Shown: positions 1 to 4,871 of the stretch, in pieces
Layout of the letters: each line of letters opens with the position of its first letter
Position numbering within the stretch: the stretch's first letter is position 1
DNA from: an uncultured Pseudomonadota bacterium
GTDB lineage: Bacteria > Pseudomonadota > Gammaproteobacteria > Burkholderiales > SG8-39
Length of the DNA stretch: 5,554 nt
Direction of reading: 5' to 3'
NCBI GenBank assembly: GCA_903864555.1
Contig: CAIPGJ010000045.1
Coordinates: forward strand, 1-5,554
Made by a program: the position numbers and the translations under genes
Notes under the pieces: model-generated
The model's input: the letters and a program-made list of their open reading frames with translations, nothing else
The model's database searches: none
Told to the model about the DNA's origin: nothing

Positions 1-506
1 CCTCGGCCGGCAATGGCTCGTCCAATCACCTGGCCACCGAGCTTTTCAACATGATGGCCGGCACGCAAATCAGGCACATTCCCTACAAGGGCACGGGACA
101 GGCCGTAACCGACGTCATGGCGGGGCAGGTGCAGTTGACCCTGAACACGCCGCTGCCGGTGGTGGCCATGGTGAAGTCCGGCAAGCTCAAGCCCATCGCC
201 ATGTCAGGCGAGAAGCGGCTGGCTTCTCTGCCGTCGGTGCCCACCTTCAATGAAGCCGGGTTGCCCGGATTCGAGGCCAAGAACTGGCACGGCGTCATCG
301 GCCCCGCCGGCATTCCGCGCGATATCGTCAACAAGCTCTCGGCGGAGCTGGGCAGGATCATGGTCGGCGCCGATGTCACCGAGAAGATCATGGCCCAGGG
401 CATAGAGCCCTTTGTCACCAATGCGGATCAGTTCCTTGCCTTGATGTTGGCCGACTCCGCCAAGTGGGCCAAGGTGATCAAGGCGGCCAATATCAAGATG
501 GACTGA
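1..506 (+). CDS. Bug/TctC family periplasmic solute-binding receptor, C-terminal half (5' end outside window)
   Basis: The frame is open from base 3 to a TGA at 504-506 and gives 167 residues, about half of the roughly 320-residue family length; signal peptide and N-terminal lobe lie outside the window. Family signatures are clear: SAGNGSSNHLATELF at the left edge, then HIPYKGTGQAVTDVMAGQV, KSGKLKPIAM, LPSVPTFNEAGLPGFE, GPAGIPRDIVNKL, and the closing segment AKWAKVIKAANIK. Bug/TctC proteins are periplasmic receptors that bind small organic acids; some feed tripartite tricarboxylate transporters (TctAB) and many are orphans. No membrane components are visible here. The gene converges on the acyl-CoA carboxylase gene with 4 bases between the stops, so it belongs to a different transcript. 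A role in supplying the neighbouring catabolic genes is inference from proximity; the ligand is unknown. Confidence 0.93.
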   Translation, partial: SAGNGSSNHLATELFNMMAGTQIRHIPYKGTGQAVTDVMAGQVQLTLNTPLPVVAMVKSGKLKPIAMSGEKRLASLPSVPTFNEAGLPGFEAKNWHGVIGPAGIPRDIVNKLSAELGRIMVGADVTEKIMAQGIEPFVTNADQFLALMLADSAKWAKVIKAANIKMD

Positions 507-510
507 GCTG

Positions 511-2064
511 CTACGGCAGGTAAGGCACCCGGCTGGTCTGCCCCAGCTGGCTGCGCAGCACTTCCTGCGCGTCCTCGACGAACTCCTCCATCATCTGGCG
601 CGTTTCGCGCGGGTCGATGATGTCCACCTGACCGGCATGCGCGGTGCGAAAGGGCGAGGCCAGCTCGCCCAGGCGGGTTTCGATTTCGGCGCGCTTGGCA
701 TCCGGGTCGGGCGCCGCGGCAATTTCCGCGCGATAGGCGGCCGACACGCCGCCTGAAATGTGCATGGAGCCCCAGTGGCCCGAGGGCCAGGCGTAGCGGC
801 GGTACATGGTGTTGTTGCCGCCGCGGTGGTTGAGGCCGCCGGCCACGCCATAGACCTGGCGCATGACGAAGGTGAGATAGGGCACTTGCGACAGGTTGAG
901 GATGCCCAGCGCGCGCGCGCCCTGGCGGATGATGCCGTCCCGCTCGGACTGTTCACCGACCATGAAGCCCGGTTCGTCGCAGAAATAGACGATGGGCAGG
1001 TGGAAGGTGTCGCAGATGGACAGGAAGCGCCCGACCTTGTCGGAGGCGGCCACGTCGAGCGCACCGCCGAGGAACATGCAGTTGTTGGCCATCACCCCGA
1101 CCGGATAGCCGTTCACGCGCGCGAAACCGGTGATGCGCGAGCGCCCGTAGAGCGGCTGGATCTCGAAGAAGGAATCGAGGTCCAGCACCAGCTGCAGCAG
1201 CCGGCGCACGTTGTAGACCTTGCGCTGATTGTGCGGGATGAGCGAGAGCAGCTCCTGCTGCGGCGCCACCGGTGGCGGCGCCGGCTCGGTGCGCGGCGGC
1301 ATCTGCCAGACGTTCGGCGGCAGGTAGGAGAGGAAGCGCTTGATCTGCGCCAGCGCATCGGCTTCGTTCTCGGCGACATTGGCCACCACGCCGGAGTGCT
1401 TCACATGCACGTCCACCCCGCCCAGCGCCTCCTTGTCGATGTCCACACCCATGCTCGCCTTGACCACCGGCGGGCCGCCGGCAAACAGCTGGCTGGTGCC
1501 CTTTACCATGACGTTGAAGTGGCAGAACACGCCGTAGATTGCGGGCAGCCCGGCGGTCGAGCCGAGGATGGCGCTGACGCAGGGCACGCGCTGCAGCACG
1601 TCGAATTCCATGGTGCGGTCGGCGGTGGAGAGGTAGGTGCGGCCGATCTTCTCGAAGGTGCGCACGCTGCCGCCGGCCGCATCGAGCAAGCGGATGAAGG
1701 GGATGCGGTTGGTGTAGGCCTGCTTGAGCGCCCACAGGCCCTTGTCGGCCACCGAGCCGTCGGCGGCGCCGCCGCGGATGGTGAAGTCCCCGCCCAGCAC
1801 CATGGCCTTGCGGCCGTTGATGCTGACGTAGCCGGTGACCGAATTGGCCGGCGTGAGCTTCTTCAGCGCATTGCCCTCCCATTCCGGCGTACCGGCGATG
1901 GTGCCGCCTTCGCGGAAGCTGCCCGGGTCGGCCAGCAGGTCGATGCGCTCGCGCACCGTGAGCTTGCCACGGCCCTTGTGGAAGGCCACGGCATCGGGCC
2001 CGCCCATCTCCCTGGCCATGGCGATGCGGTGGTTCAGTTCATCGACTTCGGCTTGCCAGCTCAT
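511..2064 (-). CDS. Acyl-CoA carboxylase carboxyltransferase (beta) subunit, PccB/MmdA-like
   Basis: A 517-residue protein, the usual length for biotin-dependent carboxyltransferase subunits. The N-terminal crotonase-like lobe holds GKLTVRERIDLL (33-44), AGGSVR (130-135), GSTAGLPAIYG (168-178) and the GGVDVHVKHSGVVANVAENEADAL block (215-238, like the GGAxTHxxxSGVA segment of PccB). A Pro-rich linker (about 258-270) leads to the C-terminal lobe with GYPVGVMANN (319-328), LDVAASDKVGRFLSICD (336-352), DEPGFMVG (363-370), YGVAGGLN (405-412) and YAWPSG (424-429). Such subunits move carboxyl between carboxybiotin and an acyl-CoA; relatives also serve in decarboxylases. Both oxyanion-hole regions differ from canonical PccB (SGGAR, CAGGA, AYGGAY from memory), so the substrate may not be propionyl-CoA. 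No biotin carboxylase/BCCP gene is in the window. The ATG has a GAGGA ribosome site 7 bases upstream; it lies 37 bases after the MaoC-like gene and is the last gene of the run. Confidence 0.93.
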   Translation of the reverse strand: MSWQAEVDELNHRIAMAREMGGPDAVAFHKGRGKLTVRERIDLLADPGSFREGGTIAGTPEWEGNALKKLTPANSVTGYVSINGRKAMVLGGDFTIRGGAADGSVADKGLWALKQAYTNRIPFIRLLDAAGGSVRTFEKIGRTYLSTADRTMEFDVLQRVPCVSAILGSTAGLPAIYGVFCHFNVMVKGTSQLFAGGPPVVKASMGVDIDKEALGGVDVHVKHSGVVANVAENEADALAQIKRFLSYLPPNVWQMPPRTEPAPPPVAPQQELLSLIPHNQRKVYNVRRLLQLVLDLDSFFEIQPLYGRSRITGFARVNGYPVGVMANNCMFLGGALDVAASDKVGRFLSICDTFHLPIVYFCDEPGFMVGEQSERDGIIRQGARALGILNLSQVPYLTFVMRQVYGVAGGLNHRGGNNTMYRRYAWPSGHWGSMHISGGVSAAYRAEIAAAPDPDAKRAEIETRLGELASPFRTAHAGQVDIIDPRETRQMMEEFVEDAQEVLRSQLGQTSRVPYLP

Positions 2065-2101
2065 GACGGTTTCCTCTTGGTGTTTCGTTGTATTGACACG
2101 A

Positions 2102-2905
2102 TCAGGTCTCGATGCGGTTGATGCGCGCCTCGACCATCACCTTGTTGTCTTTCGCCAGGCAGATGGCCTGCCAGCGGTCATTCGTTTCCTCGACCATCAC
2201 CGAGAAGCGCTCATCCCAGAAGATGGGGCGCAGGAAGTAGATTTCCACGTCCAGTATGCGCGGCCGGAAGTGCCGCCAGATTTCCGCGCTGAGGTAGCGC
2301 ACGCTCTGGCTGCCGCCCATGATGGGGGCGCGATAGCCGCTGCGCCTGGCCACCTCCGGGTCGAAGTGCAGGGCGTTGCCCGGCTTGGAGAAGGCGGTGA
2401 CCTGTTCCGGCGTGAGCGTGAAGCGCGCCACTTCCTTCAAGCCTTCGAGTGACTTGATTACCGGCTCGGGTTTGCTGCCGGTGCCGCGCACCGCAGCCTT
2501 GGCTGGATCGGGGCGCAGCGATTTGCGGAATGAACTGAGGGCGCGCTCGCCGTCGGCGCCCGAGAACCAGCACTCGCTGGTGGCGACGGTGCCGCGCGGC
2601 ACCGCTTCCACGCCGAGGATGCCGCCGTTCACGGTGAGCGGTTCGCCCAGACGGATCTGGCGGTGCTGGATCAGCTTTTGCTGCATGTTCACCGCGCCAT
2701 TGGAGCTCACGCCATTGCGCACGCCTTCGCGGATGGCCATGGTGATGAACACCACCGGATCGATCATGCCCTGGTAGATCGCCGGGTCGATGCCGCAGAT
2801 GCTGAGCAGCCTGTCCTGCTCGGCTGCCTCCACGCTGAGCACGCGCTCCGGATAACGCAGTCCGGCGTAGGGCTCGATGAACCTCACCTCGGGGGTGTCA
2901 GCCAT
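2102..2905 (-). CDS. MaoC-like double-hotdog protein, copy 1 (complete)
   Basis: A 267-residue cytoplasmic protein starting MADTPEVRF. The frame stays open 28 codons further upstream, but a perfect AGGAGG 5 bases before this ATG, and composition, decide the start. Two halves are visible: an N-terminal hotdog like the FAS1/HTD2-type MaoC N domain (about 45-130; IDPVVFITMAIREGVRNG, HRQIRLGEPLTVNGGIL) and a C-terminal MaoC-like half (about 162-267; FTLTPEQVTAF, LHFDPEVA, GYRAPIMGGSQ, FLRPIFWDE). Relatives hydrate or dehydrate enoyl-/3-hydroxyacyl-CoA with an Asp/His pair. Here the hydratase-2 signature reads S-K-P-G-N-A-L-H (173-180): His180 is kept, but the Asp position is Pro175. The exact reaction is therefore uncertain; dehydratase, thioesterase or a non-catalytic partner are all possible. 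It is about 70% identical to the copy at the right edge, and sits 37 bases before the carboxylase, with which it is probably co-transcribed. Confidence 0.87.
   Translation of the reverse strand: MADTPEVRFIEPYAGLRYPERVLSVEAAEQDRLLSICGIDPAIYQGMIDPVVFITMAIREGVRNGVSSNGAVNMQQKLIQHRQIRLGEPLTVNGGILGVEAVPRGTVATSECWFSGADGERALSSFRKSLRPDPAKAAVRGTGSKPEPVIKSLEGLKEVARFTLTPEQVTAFSKPGNALHFDPEVARRSGYRAPIMGGSQSVRYLSAEIWRHFRPRILDVEIYFLRPIFWDERFSVMVEETNDRWQAICLAKDNKVMVEARINRIET
2274..2341. repeat. Near-identical DNA block shared by the two MaoC-like genes (copy 1)
   Basis: These 68 bases match 5044-5111 with three differences, including a perfect 36-base run at 2306-2341. They encode the SGYRAPIMGGSQ...RYLSAEIWRHF region. 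The match is direct (same orientation), with a constant offset of 2770 bases. Confidence 0.85.
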
Positions 2906-3174
2906 GCTTTCCTCCTGGTCCCGCCTATCTGTTTCGGGGTGGCCGGGGCGTGTCTTCTTGGTGCCCTTGTGTTTCGGGCTGCCTTGCACGCGGTGTCGGC
3001 GCTCGGGGGATGATAGCGCAGGCCATTGGCACCGGGCATCGGGTGCGGGGATGGCTGTGCCTGTGTGCCGCTATGCGAACGCGGCAGGCAGCGTGCAGAG
3101 GAAAGAGAGGCACTCGATCGCATTGCCCTTGGGGTGATGCCCCCCGCAGCGGATCAGCGAACCTTACTTCGCCT
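2906..3174 (-). other. 269-base intergenic gap within the minus-strand gene run
   Basis: This lies between the synthetase stop (3175) and the start of MaoC-like copy 1 (2905), and is much longer than the other gaps in the run. None of the three minus-strand frames gives a recognisable protein segment. It holds the AGGAGG ribosome site, two copies of the 9-mer CCCGAAACA (minus strand, at 2978-2970 and 2938-2930, 40 bases apart), a short GGGG-TGATG-CCCC inverted repeat (3131-3143) without a T-run, and one isolated TATCAT that could be a -10 box (minus strand, 3015-3010) but lacks a good -35. An internal promoter or a lost gene is possible; neither is shown. Confidence 0.6.
2911..2916 (-). promoter_or_regulatory. 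Shine-Dalgarno AGGAGG of MaoC-like copy 1
   Basis: On the minus strand the leader reads AGGAGGAAAGC before the ATG at 2905-2903, a consensus ribosome site with 5 bases of spacing. It selects this start over an in-frame ATG 28 codons upstream (2989), whose extra residues are basic, low-complexity and absent from the family. Confidence 0.85.
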
Positions 3175-4605
3175 TCAGGCCTGGCTACCCGAGACAGGCC
3201 GCACCAGCGCCGCCACCGTTTGCACCGCGCGCACCGGTTCCTCGAACACGAGGAAGCCGGCGGCCTCCATGCTGGCGCGGTTGTTCGGGCTGTAGCCGCC
3301 GCACAGCACGAAGAGTTTGTGCGGGTGCTGCCGGCGCGCCTCCAGCAGCGCATCGCGGAACCCGAGGAAGTGGCTGTCCACCTTGCCCAGCTGCAGCAGG
3401 AAGATGAATACGGTGTCCACCTCGTCCTGGGCGGCCACCAGCGCCAGGATGCGGTTGAACAGGCCCATGTCGTTGATGATCTGGGCCGTCACGTCGTAGG
3501 GGTTGAAGGGCGAGGAGAAGGGGATCAGCACCTTGATCTGCTGCTGCACCGCGGCCGGGGGCGTCGGCAGTTGCAGTCCGGCGCGCGCGGCGGCATCGGC
3601 CATCAGCACGCCCACCCCGCCGGAAATCGAAATGCTCGCAATGCGCGGGCTGCGCGGGAACACGCCATTGGCAAAGGCGTAGGCCGTGTCTACCTGCTGC
3701 TCCATGGACTGCATGCGCAGCGTCCCGGTCTCGTGGAACAGGCGCGCGTAGGCCGCCTCATCGCCGGCATCAGAGCCGGTGTGCGCAGTGATGGCCTGCA
3801 TGCCTTCGGGGGAACTGCCCGGCTTCAACATGAGCACGGGCTTGCCGCGGCTGGCCGCTTTCAGCAGCGCGGCGCGCAGCCTGTCCATGTCCTTGCAGCC
3901 TTCCAGGTAGGCCATGATGGGGCCGGTGTCGGGCTCATCGGCCAGCCATTCGATGCAGCGTGCCACATCGATGTCGGCTTCATTGCCGGTGCTCACCCAT
4001 TTGTCCAGGCCGATGCCGCGTTCCATGGCCAGGGCCGCACTGTAGGCCCCCACGGCGCCGCTCTGGCTCACCATGGAGACCCGGCCGGGCTTCGGCCAGT
4101 TGTTCTCCAGCACCGTCGAGAAGGTCAGCATCACCCCGGCGCTGATGTTCATGAAGCCCAGGCAGTTGGGCCCCAGCAGCAGCACGCCGGCGGCGCGGCA
4201 GCGATCGCGCATGCGGTCCTGCTGTTCGCGCCCGGCGGCGCTCACTTCGGCAAAGCCGGCGCTGAACATGGCGATGGCACGCACGCCCTTGGCGATGCAA
4301 TCCTCCACCGCCTGCACCGCCGCATCCGCAGGCAGCGCGATCAGGGCGAGGTCCACGTGGCCGGGAATGTCGGCCACGCTGGCATAGGCACGCAGGCCCT
4401 GCAGTGTGCCGCCCCGCGGGTTGACCGGATACAGCGCGCCCGTGTAGCCGGCCCGCAGGGTGTAGTCGATGGGGCGCCCGCCGATGCGCGTGGCGTCGGA
4501 GGATGCACCGATCACCGCGATGGAGCGCGGCCGGAACAGCGCATCGGCTGCGCTGACCGTGGCCGGCGTGGCCGGCGTGGCTGTGGCGGGTGGGGTGTCA
4601 TGCAT
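3175..4605 (-). CDS. CoA-binding, NDP-forming acyl-CoA synthetase alpha-type protein (no ATP-grasp domain)
   Basis: A 476-residue protein. After an Ala/Thr/Pro-rich N-terminus (about 1-20) comes a CoA-binding Rossmann domain (about 23-150: FRPRSIAVIGASSD, YPVNPRGGTLQGLRAY, IALPADAAVQAVEDCIAKGVRA, LLGPNCLG), then succinyl-CoA-ligase-like domains (about 173-310: RVSMVSQSGAVGAYSA, STGNEADIDVARCIEWL, KPVLMLKPG, AITAHTGSDAGDEA) and a final ligase-CoA domain (about 320-470; SISGGVGVLMADAA, NPYDVTAQI). His275 in the AHTG motif matches the histidine phosphorylated in ADP-forming acetyl-CoA synthetases. These enzymes couple acyl-CoA formation to NTP/NDP exchange. The length fits a separate alpha subunit; the fused form is near 700 residues. 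The ATP-grasp beta partner is not in the window, so substrate and independent activity are unknown. The likely role is activating a carboxylic acid to its CoA ester for the neighbouring enzymes. Confidence 0.9.
   Translation of the reverse strand: MHDTPPATATPATPATVSAADALFRPRSIAVIGASSDATRIGGRPIDYTLRAGYTGALYPVNPRGGTLQGLRAYASVADIPGHVDLALIALPADAAVQAVEDCIAKGVRAIAMFSAGFAEVSAAGREQQDRMRDRCRAAGVLLLGPNCLGFMNISAGVMLTFSTVLENNWPKPGRVSMVSQSGAVGAYSAALAMERGIGLDKWVSTGNEADIDVARCIEWLADEPDTGPIMAYLEGCKDMDRLRAALLKAASRGKPVLMLKPGSSPEGMQAITAHTGSDAGDEAAYARLFHETGTLRMQSMEQQVDTAYAFANGVFPRSPRIASISISGGVGVLMADAAARAGLQLPTPPAAVQQQIKVLIPFSSPFNPYDVTAQIINDMGLFNRILALVAAQDEVDTVFIFLLQLGKVDSHFLGFRDALLEARRQHPHKLFVLCGGYSPNNRASMEAAGFLVFEEPVRAVQTVAALVRPVSGSQA
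4559..4582 (-). repeat. Short in-frame 9-bp tandem repeat in the synthetase N-terminus
   Basis: The 9-base unit GTGGCCGGC (plus-strand reading) occurs at 4559-4567 and 4568-4576, followed by a partial third copy (GTGGCT, 4577-4582). On the coding strand it gives repeated Ala-Thr-Pro in the flexible N-terminal tail ahead of the CoA-binding domain. Changes in unit number would keep the frame and simply alter tail length. Confidence 0.7.
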
Positions 4606-4613
4606 GGTGTCGA

Positions 4614-4619
4614 CTTCCT
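4614..4619 (-). promoter_or_regulatory. Shine-Dalgarno AGGAAG of the acyl-CoA synthetase gene
   Basis: The minus strand reads AGGAAG followed by 8 bases and the ATG at 4605-4603. It falls in the 20-base space after the Bug-tail stop (4628-4626). It fixes the start: the same frame stays open upstream to about 5175, but there it runs out of frame through the Bug tail and the MaoC-like gene. Confidence 0.75.
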
Positions 4620-4625
4620 GTGCAG

Positions 4626-4808
4626 CTATTCGGAGAAATTCATGTTGATGTCTTTGGCCACCTTGCGCCAGCGGGCCGCTTCTTCTTCGTAGATCTGGCG
4701 GAAGCGCTCCGGGCTGGTGCCCACGAGGATGGTGCCATCGTCTTCGAGTTTGCGCTGCACGTCGACGGACTTCGCCACTCTGGCCAGTTCGTGCAGGGGA
4801 CGTTTCAT
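4626..4808 (-). pseudogene. Bug/TctC receptor C-terminal tail: gene relic or small free-standing protein (60 codons)
   Basis: The frame from the ATG at 4808 to a TAG at 4628-4626 encodes 60 residues that match only the last fifth of a Bug/TctC receptor: LHELARVAKSVDVQRKLEDDG, then VGTSPERFRQIYEEEAARWRKVAKDIN. This is the family's closing pattern (DVxxxLxxxG, V..SPExF, RWxKVxK). No signal peptide, N-terminal lobe or HVPYKG-type segment remains; only 63 bases separate it from the upstream stop, leaving no room for them. An ATG at 4853 would add 15 unrelated residues. The ribosome site is poor (G-rich AGCGGGGGC). It differs clearly from the receptor tail at the left edge, so it comes from another Bug gene. 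The likeliest origin is deletion of the 5' part of an operon receptor gene. The frame is undamaged, so a small expressed protein cannot be excluded. Confidence 0.72.
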
Positions 4809-4871
4809 GATGCCCCCGCTTGCGGTGTCGTCGGGCTCGCGGCCCGATCTCATTGCGTTCCGGACAGTGCC

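Noticed and set aside
531..548. GGCTGG/CCAGCT hairpin after the Bug receptor as a terminator
   Set aside because: The six-pair stem includes a G-T pair, lies in the carboxylase coding sequence and has no T-run.
760..2121. 453-codon plus-strand open frame opposite the carboxylase
   Set aside because: It is a composition shadow of the carboxylase gene, with low-complexity Ala/Val/His/Asp sequence and no convincing ribosome site.
2906..2989. 28-codon N-terminal extension of MaoC copy 1
   Set aside because: The extension is basic and low in complexity, and a perfect AGGAGG sits 5 bases before the downstream ATG.
3010..3015. TATCAT as a -10 box for MaoC copy 1
   Set aside because: No acceptable -35 hexamer lies 16-19 bases upstream; a single 5-of-6 match is expected by chance.
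3131..3143. GGGG-TGATG-CCCC hairpin after the synthetase as a terminator
   Set aside because: The stem has only 4 certain pairs and there is no T-run on either strand.
2950..4692. 580-codon plus-strand open frame opposite the synthetase
   Set aside because: It is antisense to a gene with strong domain matches; its product is rich in His, Gly, Arg and Ala, the usual mirror of a GC-rich gene, and shows no known motif.
4626..4808. Bug tail as a duplicate of the receptor at the left edge
   Set aside because: The two C-termini share only family-level positions (DV, G, F, W-KV-K) and differ elsewhere, so they derive from different Bug genes.
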